This document shows, piece by piece, positions 9,494-18,738 of a stretch of DNA of 64,000 nucleotides (the first letter of the stretch is position 1; every line of letters begins with the position of its first letter). This DNA comes from JABAAE01 sp905480545 (GTDB lineage: Bacteria; Planctomycetota; Planctomycetia; Pirellulales; Pirellulaceae): contig CALSOR010000013.1 of NCBI GenBank assembly GCA_943788025.1, positions 86,095 through 150,094 on the forward strand, given 5' to 3'. Under the pieces are notes generated by a model that was not told where the DNA came from, made no database searches, and saw only the letters and a program-made list of their open reading frames with translations. The position numbers and the translations under genes were made by a program.

Positions 9494-9994
9494 GTGATAA
9501 TTAACATCGACCTACGCGTTGCCGACTGCATGACCCGCGACATCGTTTCAATTCATAAACACTCCGATCTGACCAAAGCAATTGGCGTGATGGATCAGAA
9601 AATCCTTTCGGCATTGCCCGTCGTCGACGACACTGGGTCGGTCTGCGGCATACTGTCCAACTCGGATCTTGTGAATATTGCTTACGACTTACAATGCAGC
9701 GTTGGCTTATTGCCTCACGTTTCCGCGTGTGTTCGCAAATCGCTAATCGACGCATTGGCTGAAGAAAACGAGGGAGTAGAGGTTGCGACTGTGATGACCG
9801 CAGACGTCGAAACAATTTCCGAAAACGATGACATCGCCACAGCCGCGGCGAAGATGACTAATTTCGGAATTCATCACCTGCCGGTTGTGGACAAATCCCG
9901 GAAACCAATAGGCATGATCGCCACCACAGATATTGTTCGAGCCGTTGCCAATGCCAGCCAAACCGCCGATCCTGTCAACGTTTCGCACACCTAA
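9494..9994 (+). CDS. Tandem CBS-domain protein
   Basis: A 166-residue protein made almost only of two CBS domains: VADCMTRDIVSIHKHSDL...ALPVVDDTGSVCGILSNSDLV (about residues 8-65), then VATVMTADVETISENDDIATAA...HHLPVVDKSRKPIGMIATTDIV (about 95-155). Such pairs bind adenosyl nucleotides and act as energy or redox sensors. I placed the start at GTG 9494 because GGAG lies six bases upstream; the earlier ATG at 9344 would add fifty unlike residues. No effector domain is attached, so its partner is unknown. Confidence 0.88.
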   Translation: MIINIDLRVADCMTRDIVSIHKHSDLTKAIGVMDQKILSALPVVDDTGSVCGILSNSDLVNIAYDLQCSVGLLPHVSACVRKSLIDALAEENEGVEVATVMTADVETISENDDIATAAAKMTNFGIHHLPVVDKSRKPIGMIATTDIVRAVANASQTADPVNVSHT

Positions 9995-10327
9995 AAGATA
10001 AGCGAGTATCAGCGAAGGACTGTCAACGGTTGACAACGAATCTGAAGTAAAATTCAATTCGAATTCGGAATTGGCACGAAAAATGCAACTTCCAAACAAA
10101 GAAGCACGCAGTTGAAATCGCGCCGTTCAGCTATCGGTATAGTAAATCAAAATCGATACGAGGTGGCGGTCATCAAACGACAGGTCCACGGTCACTTGAA
10201 CAGTGAGCACTCGGGCACGGAGATCATCGGGGATTTGAAAAACTGGCAACCGTGAGACGTGCTAATCGGGCACATTGTTTGCGCGCGATGTGCGTTTACG
10301 CTCAGAAATTCTATTGAAAACGAACAA
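9995..10327. other. Intergenic region before the DUF2007 gene
   Basis: A 333-base gap between two plus-strand genes. No credible ORF, RNA gene or strong hairpin was found. Confidence 0.4.
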
Positions 10328-10582
10328 ATGAAAAAAGTAAAAATCCAGAGCCCCGACATCCGTCTCGCTACTGTATGCACCGTCAACGATGCAGTCGAAG
10401 CTGAGTTAATCAAGAATACTCTTCTAAATCACGAGATCAAATGCGAGATTGACGGAGAACACCAAGCAGGCTTTACAGGAACGCTGGGAATCAACATCCT
10501 TGTCCGCGAGGGAGATGTTGAGGCAGCATGCGAGATTACTCAAATCCACCATCCAAAATCGTTTGAGCCATGCGAAAAGTAG
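10328..10582 (+). CDS. DUF2007-like small protein
   Basis: An 84-residue cytosolic protein. The core TVNDAVEAELIKNTLLNHEIKCEIDG...GINILVREGDVEAACEIT matches the pattern of DUF2007, annotated as a putative signal-transducing domain: alpha helix, strand ending in a short loop, then a strand with VREGDVEAA. The ATG at 10328 starts directly at MKKVKIQ; the frame is open further upstream but unlike the family. It converges with the hydrogenase operon end 132 bases downstream. Biochemical role not known. Confidence 0.7.
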   Translation: MKKVKIQSPDIRLATVCTVNDAVEAELIKNTLLNHEIKCEIDGEHQAGFTGTLGINILVREGDVEAACEITQIHHPKSFEPCEK

Positions 10583-10714
10583 AGCGTTTCGATTTCCTTC
10601 CAACAGAGGAAACGAATCGGAGGTACAACTGCCGCTCTAAGGCACGATTCACCAAACTACGGCGAGTCTGCTGGAATCCATTTGAATTTCTACCTCTGTT
10701 TCATTGTCTTCTTT

Positions 10715-11821
10715 TCAGCAGATTCGCGGCAACGGAGCACCAAGTGGATCGTCAAGCGGCTGTTCCGGGCCAAGGGTACGAGCAATGGTGACTGGCGAAA
10801 TCCCTTTTTTGGTGACTGATCCGATGTGCGTGGCATGAACGAATTCTGGAAGTGATCGCAGGATTTCAACAGCGCAATCCGCATGCCCAGGCTCAACGGC
10901 TACCACCATGGTTCCCTCATTGGCGACATGAAGTGGATCCAGCCCCAACAATTCGCAGGCACCGCGGACCTCGGGAGAAACAGGGATATCGCATTGGTTG
11001 ATCGTTAGAGTTTGTTTGCTCGCTCCAGCCCATTCGTGCAGCACGGCAGCAACTCCGCCGCGAGTTGCGTCCCGCATGGCACGGATCCGCATTCCCATTC
11101 GTTCACGAAGCACGGAGATCGCGCGCGTCAGCGGAGCGCAATCGCTTTGCGGGGGTGGCTCTAACGCCAGTTCTTCGCGAGCACAGAGCACTGCAATTCC
11201 GTGCTGGCCAATCGGCCCGGTAACAATGAGCTCGTCCCCCTCACAAAGTGCGTTTGCGCCCGGCGCGATCGGATCGACCAGTTGCCCAACTCCTGCTGTG
11301 TTAATGAACAAGCCGTCAACCGCGTGGCGGGGAACGACTTTTGTATCGCCAGCGACGATTTGAACAGCAGTATGCCGGGCGGCCGTCGAGACACTTTTCA
11401 AGACGTGATCCAGGAGAGCGATCGGAAAGCCCTCTTCGATTATAAGCGACAGGGTCAGGTACAACGGCCGAGCGCCGCTGACCGCCAGATCATTGACCGT
11501 GCCATAAACAGCAAGGGAACCGATGTCCCCACCTGGGAAAAACAGAGGCGAAACAACGAAACTGTCGGTTGATAGGGCGATTTCCCCATCGATGGCCGGC
11601 AATCGGGCGGCGTCGTCCATCAAAAGCAAGGGATCGTTTTGGTGCACCGCCTGACTGTCACTGGGCATTGTGCCAAATGCTGAAATGATATGTTCGTGTA
11701 TGAGTCGCCGCATCAACCGTCCACCTTCACCATGCGAAAGCGTAATGACTTCGCCGTTGTCGGGAATTGAAATCGGGCAATGAAGTTGCCAAGATGGGTT
11801 ATGTGATTGCAAGTCAGACAT
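10715..11821 (-). CDS. hypE: Hydrogenase maturation protein HypE
   Basis: HypE (368 residues) dehydrates the thiocarboxamide on its own C-terminal cysteine to thiocyanate, giving the cyanide ligands of the NiFe centre. The terminal motif PRIC with that cysteine is present. PurM-like ATP-binding features are also visible: LSHGEGGRLMRRLI near residue 28, LSTDSFVVSPLFFPGGDIG, DATRGG and VANEGTMV. It is the last gene of the operon, 93 bases after hypD, the longest gap in the cluster. It works with HypF, encoded upstream in the same transcript. All expected elements are present. Confidence 0.97.
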   Translation of the reverse strand: MSDLQSHNPSWQLHCPISIPDNGEVITLSHGEGGRLMRRLIHEHIISAFGTMPSDSQAVHQNDPLLLMDDAARLPAIDGEIALSTDSFVVSPLFFPGGDIGSLAVYGTVNDLAVSGARPLYLTLSLIIEEGFPIALLDHVLKSVSTAARHTAVQIVAGDTKVVPRHAVDGLFINTAGVGQLVDPIAPGANALCEGDELIVTGPIGQHGIAVLCAREELALEPPPQSDCAPLTRAISVLRERMGMRIRAMRDATRGGVAAVLHEWAGASKQTLTINQCDIPVSPEVRGACELLGLDPLHVANEGTMVVAVEPGHADCAVEILRSLPEFVHATHIGSVTKKGISPVTIARTLGPEQPLDDPLGAPLPRIC

Positions 11822-11914
11822 GTTTTCGTCCTGATTTCATTGATACCATTGAGGACGGCACTTAGATGCGTTAGATGTTCGATCCCAAACGCTGTCGCCC
11901 CACTTATGTTTTGC

Positions 11915-13060
11915 TCACCCTCTTTTTTGCGGCGAGCCGGACGGCGAGTTGTTCTGTAAATTCCGATAACGGTAATAGGCTGCGCAAGCCCCTTCGGAAG
12001 AAACCATCGGAGCGCCCAGAGGTGATTCGGGCGTGCATGCATGACTAAATGCTGGACATTCCGGTGGCTTGATTCGACCTGAAAGGATATCAGCACTACG
12101 GCATTCGGATGATTCAACAATTGGAAGTTGCGAAACATCCTTGAAACGTTTCAATGCATCAAATTCGTGAAAGTTTTTTCGCAATTGCAGTCCCCCTAGT
12201 TCGATCTCACCGAATCCTCGCCAACGGCGATCACAGATTTCGTACACGGAATTAACCAACTCCTGTGCTGCGACATTTCCTTCCCGACGCACACTGCGGG
12301 CATATTGATTTTCGATTCGGGCCTCACCCGCTTCCAATTGTCGAACGCACGCGAGAATCCCATCCAACAAATCGAGCGGCTCGAATCCAGTCACGACAAC
12401 AGGCAACCTAAATTGTTTCACAAATGGTTCGTACGATGCGTACCCCATTACTGTGCAGACATGTCCGGCAGCAAGAAACGCCTGAACCCCATCGCCGGGA
12501 GAACAAGCAAGCGCTTCCATCGCCGGCTGTACTCGTACATGAGCGACCAGAAGGCTGAAGTTATCGACATGATCGCACTTGGCTTTTTGAACGGCAATTG
12601 CCGTGGCAGGCGCAGTGGTTTCAAATCCGACCGCAAAGAAAACCACTTGAGAGTCCGGATTTCGCTTCGCCAATTCGACCGCATCCAGCGGGGAGTAAAC
12701 AATTTTCACCCTCCCCCCTTTGGCTTTCGTTTGCAGCAATGAATCGCGACTTCCTGGCACTCGCAGCATATCACCGAAGCTCGCCAAAATGGTATCGTCC
12801 CGCATGGCCAATTGCTGCGCGAAGTCAATCGCTTCCAACGGCGTGACACAAACGGGACATCCTGGTCCATGAATCAATTCGACCGTCCCCTGAAGCTCGG
12901 CTTCGATTCCGTGTCGCAACAGTCCGTGGGTTTGACCGCCACAAACTTCCATGAGCGTCCAGGGGCGATTCGCACAGCGACGAATTTCCGCCAACAATTT
13001 CCGCGCAGCAGCAGGATCTCGATATTCGTCAAGGTATTTCACCAGTCCGCTCCTTGCCAA
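11915..13060 (-). CDS. hypD: Hydrogenase maturation protein HypD
   Basis: HypD (381 residues) is the [4Fe-4S] scaffold on which Fe(CN)2CO is built together with HypC. Conserved blocks are MEVCGGQTHGLLRHG, HGPGCPVCVTP, FAVGFETTAPATA, TVMGYASYEPF and VVTGFEPLDLL. The C-terminal cluster region, SSECRSADILSGRIKPPEC...HACTPESPLGAPMVSSEGACAAYY, carries the cluster cysteines. Its start overlaps the end of hypC by 22 bases, so translation is probably coupled. The last 20 residues are a polar tail. Confidence 0.97.
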   Translation of the reverse strand: MARSGLVKYLDEYRDPAAARKLLAEIRRCANRPWTLMEVCGGQTHGLLRHGIEAELQGTVELIHGPGCPVCVTPLEAIDFAQQLAMRDDTILASFGDMLRVPGSRDSLLQTKAKGGRVKIVYSPLDAVELAKRNPDSQVVFFAVGFETTAPATAIAVQKAKCDHVDNFSLLVAHVRVQPAMEALACSPGDGVQAFLAAGHVCTVMGYASYEPFVKQFRLPVVVTGFEPLDLLDGILACVRQLEAGEARIENQYARSVRREGNVAAQELVNSVYEICDRRWRGFGEIELGGLQLRKNFHEFDALKRFKDVSQLPIVESSECRSADILSGRIKPPECPAFSHACTPESPLGAPMVSSEGACAAYYRYRNLQNNSPSGSPQKRG

Positions 13061-13293
13061 CCTTCATCATCCCCCAACGCAGCCAATTCCTCAAAAACGC
13101 GTTGGGCTTCGGCAGCGTCGATTCGACTTATTCCAATTCCAGCATGGACGATAACATAATCACCTTCATTTGCCTCGATGACGCAGGCCATATGGCAAAT
13201 TCGCCTGACGCCATCAAACTCGATCTCAGCCTGGGCAAATGTTTCGTCACGATCAATCCATCGAACGACCTTTCCGGGGATGCCTAAACACAT
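13039..13293 (-). CDS. hypC: Hydrogenase assembly chaperone HypC
   Basis: An 84-residue chaperone that carries the Fe(CN)2CO unit from HypD to the large subunit. The N-terminus MCLGIPG has the essential Cys2. AEIEFDGVRRICHMACV and GDYVIVHAGIGISRID are the usual beta-barrel strands. It overlaps hypF upstream by 10 bases and hypD downstream by 22. The C-terminal tail (GDDEGWQGADW) is short and acidic. Confidence 0.96.
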   Translation of the reverse strand: MCLGIPGKVVRWIDRDETFAQAEIEFDGVRRICHMACVIEANEGDYVIVHAGIGISRIDAAEAQRVFEELAALGDDEGWQGADW

Positions 13294-15779
13294 GTGCTGC
13301 TCCTTTTTTGTTTCGTCAATTCTGCAGCAATGACAAGTTGACCTGCCGCCAATCCACCGTCATTCACCGGGATCCATCCGGGCAATCCTAGTTCCTGGTT
13401 CGATGTTGCCGCGTTGTCCTTGAATTGTTTGGCCAGCAACTCAACGAGTATTCGATTTTGGAATACTCCGCCACCCAGAACAACCGGAAGCGTCGGATAG
13501 TGCTTTGCCAAGTTAGCGATGCTCAACGCCAGCCCGTAATGGAACCGCATCGCCATCGTTCCTGGCTTCACTCGGGCGACACGATCTTTCATGATTTGCT
13601 TCACCAGGTTTCGCCAATCAAGTTGTTTCGGATAAGTGTTCTCAATGGTGATTTCGTACGGCTCAACTACTGAACCATCGCAAGTCGATTCCAGCAACAT
13701 TGCTCCCTGCCCTTCAAACTCACATTTCTCAATTCCTAATATCAAAGCTGCAATCCCGTCAAACAGTCGACCCACGCTTGTGGTTACGGAAAACAGATTT
13801 GGCTTACTTATTACCGAAGCGATTTGAGACACTTTAGATTGATCGAAGTCAAGCTGTTTCAATCCGCAATCACCAAGTGCTTCCGCCACAAGCGACACTG
13901 CAATTCGCCAAGGTTGTCTGATTGCCAGTTCGCCACCCGGCAGGGAAAATGGCCGCAAGTGACCAACACGCTCGAAACCGGTTACCGTGGCACGCAAGAA
14001 CTCGCCGCCCCACACGGTTTCATCTTCTCCGTAACCAGTGCCATCAAAAGCGACTCCTAAAACTTCTCGGTCAAGCCAACCATGCTCAAGCATTCCAGAA
14101 ACGACGTGCGCGAAATGATGCTGTATTTTTGTGATCGAGCCTGCCGCAGCAGGACTGCAAGTCTCCGGACAGTATTCCGCCCATTGGCTGGTAAAGTAAT
14201 CTGGATGTCGGTCACAAGCGACTTGGCATTTTACAATTCCATATAACGATTTTACCCCAGACACTTGTTCAGTGAACCGCAGACGTGTCTCCACGGTATT
14301 CAAGTCACCGATATGCGGGCCCAACATCGCCTGCGAGTCATTGCTTATCGCCTGGGAACATTTTTGATGCCCCCCCAACGCCACGATCGAACCACGATTC
14401 ACCACGGACAACGGCAAAGGAACGTAACCCCTTGCGAGCCGAATCGCCATCGGCTGACCGGCCATGACTCGCATGACACTATCATCAATCGGACGGACAA
14501 TCGGGCGATCGTGTTCCAGCCAAATATCAGCGATTCCCGTCAACTTCTCCAATGCAAATTCTGATTGGTAAACGATCGGCTCGCCATCCATGTTGGCACT
14601 GGTACAAACAAGTGGACGCGGCGATGAACTCTCCTGGATTCGCAATCCGGAGACGTCACCCACGTCTGCCTCCATGTTTGCTCCATTGATGCCGTCCCTT
14701 CTTCGCTCGGTGGCCTTTTGCAACAACCAATGCAACGGAGTCGTGGGTAGCATGACGCCGATCGTATTTAGTCCCTGCGAGACCGAAGTTGCAATTTCCG
14801 ATCCAGTCTTGGCATGAGCAATGACGATCGGGCCTGCGGGACTACACAACAATTTGGCTTCAGCTTCATCCAATACCGCATATTCTCTTGCGGCGGCGCA
14901 CGATGCCACCATGATAGCCAACGGCTTGCCTTGTCGACATTTCCTTTTTCGCAATCGTTCCACCGCCACTTGCGAAGTCCCATCCACCAGCAACTGGTAA
15001 CCCCCGAGCCCTCGCAGTGCGACGATTCCGCCGTCCAGCAAAACCCTTGCAGCAGCCACGATCGCATCATGGTGCCGAGCGACCCAATTGTTGTCGACGT
15101 CGCGCAGCCAAACCTGCGGACCACAATCGGGGCACGCGTTCGTTTGCGCATGAAATCGACGATCGTTCGTCGATTCGTATTCGGTTTGACAAACGTCACA
15201 CATCGAAAACTGGTTCATGCATGTATCGGTTCGTTCGAAAGGCATTCGCTCGATGATAGAATATCGTGGTCCGCAATTAGTACAGCTGGTGAATGGATAG
15301 CGGTAACGGCGATCATTTACGTCAGTAACTTCACCCAAACAGCCCTTGCAAACGACAACATCGACAGGCACTTGCGCGTGGGGCACGCCCGAAGACGAAA
15401 GGGCAACATCTCCTGAATCCACAGAACGACCGCCGGACGTCTCTCCGCAGCGGTCCACCGCAACTGCCTGATCAGGCACCCCCATGACGAACGACTCGCA
15501 ACCTTTAACAACCGCTTGTAGAAAATCACATGACCCAACATTTGCCTGTTTGGGCCAATGCAAATTCAACTCGTTTCTAAAACGATTTATGCTATCTGCC
15601 TCGCCTTCGACATAAACTTCTACGCCAGCCATCGAATTGTAAACATATCCGTTCAACAAGAGTTGCTTGGCAAACCTCGCGATCGCTGGACGCATTCCGA
15701 CCCCTTGGACCAACCCTGTCATCGTCACTCGCATTCCAACCACGCTTGACGATCGAGTTTTTTTTGCGGGGACGCTCAT
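13284..15779 (-). CDS. hypF: Carbamoyltransferase HypF
   Basis: HypF (831 residues) activates carbamoyl phosphate and transfers the carbamoyl group to HypE. Domains in order: acylphosphatase-like (GLVQGVGMRPAIARFAKQ, about residues 18-100), two zinc-finger repeats with CxxC pairs (CKGCLGEV, CTNCGPRYS, CDVCQTEY, CPDCGP, about 140-235), YrdC-like (about 245-470, GLGGYQLLVD) and Kae1-like (HHFAHVVSGMLEHG, VAFDGTGYGEDETVWGGEF, LGGGVFQNRIL). About 40 residues between the acylphosphatase and zinc region are less conserved. It overlaps hypB by 4 bases and hypC by 10. It is slightly longer than the typical 750-800 residues. Confidence 0.97.
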   Translation of the reverse strand: MSVPAKKTRSSSVVGMRVTMTGLVQGVGMRPAIARFAKQLLLNGYVYNSMAGVEVYVEGEADSINRFRNELNLHWPKQANVGSCDFLQAVVKGCESFVMGVPDQAVAVDRCGETSGGRSVDSGDVALSSSGVPHAQVPVDVVVCKGCLGEVTDVNDRRYRYPFTSCTNCGPRYSIIERMPFERTDTCMNQFSMCDVCQTEYESTNDRRFHAQTNACPDCGPQVWLRDVDNNWVARHHDAIVAAARVLLDGGIVALRGLGGYQLLVDGTSQVAVERLRKRKCRQGKPLAIMVASCAAAREYAVLDEAEAKLLCSPAGPIVIAHAKTGSEIATSVSQGLNTIGVMLPTTPLHWLLQKATERRRDGINGANMEADVGDVSGLRIQESSSPRPLVCTSANMDGEPIVYQSEFALEKLTGIADIWLEHDRPIVRPIDDSVMRVMAGQPMAIRLARGYVPLPLSVVNRGSIVALGGHQKCSQAISNDSQAMLGPHIGDLNTVETRLRFTEQVSGVKSLYGIVKCQVACDRHPDYFTSQWAEYCPETCSPAAAGSITKIQHHFAHVVSGMLEHGWLDREVLGVAFDGTGYGEDETVWGGEFLRATVTGFERVGHLRPFSLPGGELAIRQPWRIAVSLVAEALGDCGLKQLDFDQSKVSQIASVISKPNLFSVTTSVGRLFDGIAALILGIEKCEFEGQGAMLLESTCDGSVVEPYEITIENTYPKQLDWRNLVKQIMKDRVARVKPGTMAMRFHYGLALSIANLAKHYPTLPVVLGGGVFQNRILVELLAKQFKDNAATSNQELGLPGWIPVNDGGLAAGQLVIAAELTKQKRSSTCV

Positions 15780-16450
15780 TCGAATTCAGCCAGTCGTTTG
15801 GCCCGCTCACTGATGAGGTAATCGCACCAATTCCTGATCCCCGTGCCATCAAGTGCACAGGCCTGCAAGACATCCAAATCCGGTTGGATGCGGCGAGCGT
15901 CTCCGACCACGGCTTCAACGGAGAACGGAACATGTGGCAAGAGGTCAAGTTTCGTAACGACTATCGCATCACTCTTCCGAAACATTTTGGGATACTTCCC
16001 CGGTTTGTCGTCGCCTTCCGTTGTGCTGACCAACACGATTCGCAAGTGCTCGCCCAAATCGTGTGACGCTGGGCATACAAGATTGCCAACGTTTTCGATG
16101 AAAAGAAAGTCGACTCGTGGATCACCAATCGCTTGAAGACCACGGCGCACCAGAGGTAACTCAAGATGACAAGCTCCGCCAGTGGTTAGCTGCGCGGTGG
16201 GTACCAGTGGACTAAGTCGTTGAGCATCACGATCGGTCTCGAGGTCGCCCACCAAAACGGCCATACTTCGCTCATCACCTAAACACTTTGCGGTTGCTTC
16301 AAGCAGAGAGGTCTTACCCGCACCAGGCGAGGACAGCAAATTGACAACCAAAGTACCACGTCGGCCCAGTCGTGCACGTTCGACCCCGGCATCGGCTTTC
16401 GATTCGGCCGCGACGTCACGTCGTACAGTAATCGTTCTTGTTATCGTCAT
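15776..16450 (-). CDS. hypB: Hydrogenase nickel-incorporation GTPase HypB
   Basis: A 224-residue GTPase that drives Ni insertion into the large subunit. P-loop SSPGAGKTSLLEA, Ni/Zn site TGGACHLE, switch region IENVGNLVCPASHDLGEH and guanine-specificity motif VTKLDLLPH are all present. There is no His-rich N-terminal nickel store, so this is the short form. I prefer the ATG at 16450 to the one at 16465 because GGAAG lies seven bases upstream of it. It follows hypA after about 25 bases; its stop overlaps the hypF start as ATGA. Confidence 0.96.
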   Translation of the reverse strand: MTITRTITVRRDVAAESKADAGVERARLGRRGTLVVNLLSSPGAGKTSLLEATAKCLGDERSMAVLVGDLETDRDAQRLSPLVPTAQLTTGGACHLELPLVRRGLQAIGDPRVDFLFIENVGNLVCPASHDLGEHLRIVLVSTTEGDDKPGKYPKMFRKSDAIVVTKLDLLPHVPFSVEAVVGDARRIQPDLDVLQACALDGTGIRNWCDYLISERAKRLAEFE

Positions 16451-16474
16451 TGCTATACTTCCCATGAAATAAAA

Positions 16475-16954
16475 TCAATTACCATCGCGTTTGAAAATCA
16501 AACAGGAGTCCGCGGATGAATCAACGTTGGCTTCACGATCCCACTCCTCTGCCGTCCGAATGGACGCTTGCTCAGATTCCCCAACACCCGGAGCGCGTTC
16601 ATTTTTGATTGGTTCTTCTGAAAAAGAAACGCTAATCAAGTGAAACTCATCGCCACGTGTTACCTTGACGTTTCCGCTGCAAACCGGGCAGCGGAAAACG
16701 AAGTTATTGATTTCAAAATCGCGGCTGCATAACTTGCATTTTGCCATCAACGGAACTTCATCAATAACCAGTATCGCGTCTTCGGCCGCGGTTCCCTTGC
16801 TGAGCAATTCAAATGCACCGGATAGCAGAAACGACTCAACGCCGGAAAGGGGTCCTTTCTCGACCCGAACTTCGGAGACATATCCACCGTCGTATTCACA
16901 CCGAAGCGTTCCGACCTGATTCAAAAGAGACCGCACTAGCGATTGTTCGTGCAT
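16475..16954 (-). CDS. hypA: Hydrogenase nickel-incorporation protein HypA with C-terminal extension
   Basis: HypA delivers nickel with HypB. MHEQSLV gives the Ni-binding His2, and CKLCSRDF...CPVCSGNV is the zinc site. The core is about 115 residues as in other HypA proteins. After FHLISVSF come about 40 polar residues ending SCLIFKRDGN that the family usually lacks. Its start overlaps the protease gene by 19 bases. Confidence 0.94.
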   Translation of the reverse strand: MHEQSLVRSLLNQVGTLRCEYDGGYVSEVRVEKGPLSGVESFLLSGAFELLSKGTAAEDAILVIDEVPLMAKCKLCSRDFEINNFVFRCPVCSGNVKVTRGDEFHLISVSFSEEPIKNERAPGVGESEQASIRTAEEWDREANVDSSADSCLIFKRDGN

Positions 16955-17442
16955 GGCAATTCCTGGCGGGTCAACATTAACTTCTCTTCACAAACGATGC
17001 GGTGAACCAATTGCGGAACAGCCTTCACCACTTTAGGGGAAAGCGAATTCGTTGATTGCCTATCAGATCCTTCAATGGTCCATATTGAAATTTGCTTTGG
17101 CAGGATACCGAGCTGTTCAGCCAATGCCAATACATTTGGCAGTGAAAGATTGTGCGTGCTCGACATCGTGACCGCGAAAAAGTCCGCAGAGGGCCAATCC
17201 CAACGACGAATTTCCCCGATCTGACCAGCACCATGACTGGCATCACAAATGACGAGGCGATCGATGGGGTATTCATTACCGCCTAACCAATCCAGCACAT
17301 CGGCGGGAGACTTTGCGACACGGAGCTCAGAATGTTTTTCGCTCGTCAAATCAGTCAATTCGTCGAGCACCAGCCAGCCTGCCTGGTCGTCACCATGAGA
17401 ACTTCCAATCCCAACAATTAATATTCGTTCGTTAAAGCTCAT
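16936..17442 (-). CDS. [NiFe] hydrogenase maturation protease
   Basis: A 168-residue HybD/HycI-type endopeptidase that removes the C-terminal tail of the large subunit after nickel insertion. Evidence: start ILIVGIGSSHGDDQAGWLVLDEL (GxGNxxxxDD-like nickel-binding region), RLVICDASHGAGQIGEI and the SSTHNLSLPNVLALAEQLG stretch with the conserved His. The gene lies three bases after the large-subunit gene, its substrate. The C-terminal 20 residues are divergent. Family firm, specificity inferred from position. Confidence 0.9.
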   Translation of the reverse strand: MSFNERILIVGIGSSHGDDQAGWLVLDELTDLTSEKHSELRVAKSPADVLDWLGGNEYPIDRLVICDASHGAGQIGEIRRWDWPSADFFAVTMSSTHNLSLPNVLALAEQLGILPKQISIWTIEGSDRQSTNSLSPKVVKAVPQLVHRIVCEEKLMLTRQELPCTNNR

Positions 17443-17445
17443 AGT

Positions 17446-18738
17446 TCATGATCGGTCAATTTTCACTTTGAGGAAATGAGTCGAGCAACTGATACATGGA
17501 TCGTAGCATCGAACCAGGTTTTCAAACGCACGCGCGGTTGCTGCTTCATCATCACTGAGCGCATGCGGAATCCATTTCCGAAGATCGGCCTCAATTTGAG
17601 CCTGATTCTGCGACGTTGGCGGCACGATCTTTGCTTCGACCACTTTCCCATCTGCATCGACGACGTAACGATGATAGAGCAAACCGCGCGGCGCTTCTGT
17701 TACGGCGCATCCAGAACCAGACCGATACGCATATTCGACTCTCGACGGTTTTGCCGGTTGGTATTCACGAATGATTTGTATTGCCTCTTCAAACGCATGA
17801 ACCAGCTCCAAGCCTCGTGCAACGATACTTTGAAATGGATTGAAGCAGGGCCAAGAAACACTCGATTCATCCACCAGTCTTCGTGCCGTTGGCGAAAGTT
17901 GATTCACATTCAAAGACACACGTGCCAAAGGCCCTGTTAGATAAGCATTGCCTGTTTTCGTTCGAAGCGAGTGCAGTGCCGTAGAGTGTTCGACGTGACT
18001 TTCTTCGAATTCTTTTTCGTAATCGATGACGTCGATCGACTCCCCGTCACTGGTGGCGATGTATCCTTCGTTCATCGGATACTCTTTGTCGTTTGCAAGA
18101 GAAACAAGCTGGTAGTTACACGAAAAATCGGGAAAATCGAAGCCCGCTACCCACTTGGTTGTTTCAATCGCTGCGTTCAGGCACCACTCAAGATCAGGGA
18201 GCAATTTTTTCAGATCTTCAGACCGTGGCGAGCGAAAAAATCCGCCCACGCAAACATTAACCGGATGAATCGCACGACCACCAAGGATTTCCAGCAACTG
18301 ATTGCCATGTTTTTTCATTCGCAATCCACGGTTCACTTCGGCAGGAAAATCGGCCGCCATTTCCAAACCGCTCTCGAATCCCAGGAAGTCCGGCGCGTTA
18401 AGCAAGTAAACATGCAACGCATGACTTTCGATCCACTCACCACAGTAGAGCAACCGGCGAAGCTTGCGAATTTCAGGATTGATTTCCACACCGAGCGCGG
18501 CTTCGAGCGAATGCACACTGCTCATTTGATAAGCGACTGGACAGATTCCACAAATGCGGGCCGTGACATCGGGAACATCTTCCAATTTCCGACCTCGAAG
18601 CAATGCCTCAAACAGTCGCGGCGGTTCGTAAATTTCCAACCGAACGTTTTCGATCGTGTCACCGTTCAGTTTAATGTACAACCCGCCTTCGCCTTCAACA
18701 CGCGTCAGGGCAGTGACTTTGATCACTCGATCTGTCAT
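17446..18738 (-). CDS. hydA: Group 3b [NiFe] hydrogenase large (alpha) subunit
   Basis: The catalytic NiFe subunit (430 residues) of a cytosolic NAD(P)-linked hydrogenase, also called sulfhydrogenase alpha. Ni ligands are in RICGICPVAYQ (L1, about residue 60) and DPCISCSTH (L2, near the C-terminus). The precursor ends STHFLKVKIDRS, so the maturation protease should cut after His. The length and the L1/L2 sequences fit group 3 rather than membrane group 1. The start overlaps the delta subunit stop by four bases (ATGA). Group 3b enzymes couple NADPH oxidation to proton reduction, reversibly. That role is family knowledge; the group assignment rests on the four-subunit gene set. Confidence 0.95.
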   Translation of the reverse strand: MTDRVIKVTALTRVEGEGGLYIKLNGDTIENVRLEIYEPPRLFEALLRGRKLEDVPDVTARICGICPVAYQMSSVHSLEAALGVEINPEIRKLRRLLYCGEWIESHALHVYLLNAPDFLGFESGLEMAADFPAEVNRGLRMKKHGNQLLEILGGRAIHPVNVCVGGFFRSPRSEDLKKLLPDLEWCLNAAIETTKWVAGFDFPDFSCNYQLVSLANDKEYPMNEGYIATSDGESIDVIDYEKEFEESHVEHSTALHSLRTKTGNAYLTGPLARVSLNVNQLSPTARRLVDESSVSWPCFNPFQSIVARGLELVHAFEEAIQIIREYQPAKPSRVEYAYRSGSGCAVTEAPRGLLYHRYVVDADGKVVEAKIVPPTSQNQAQIEADLRKWIPHALSDDEAATARAFENLVRCYDPCISCSTHFLKVKIDRS

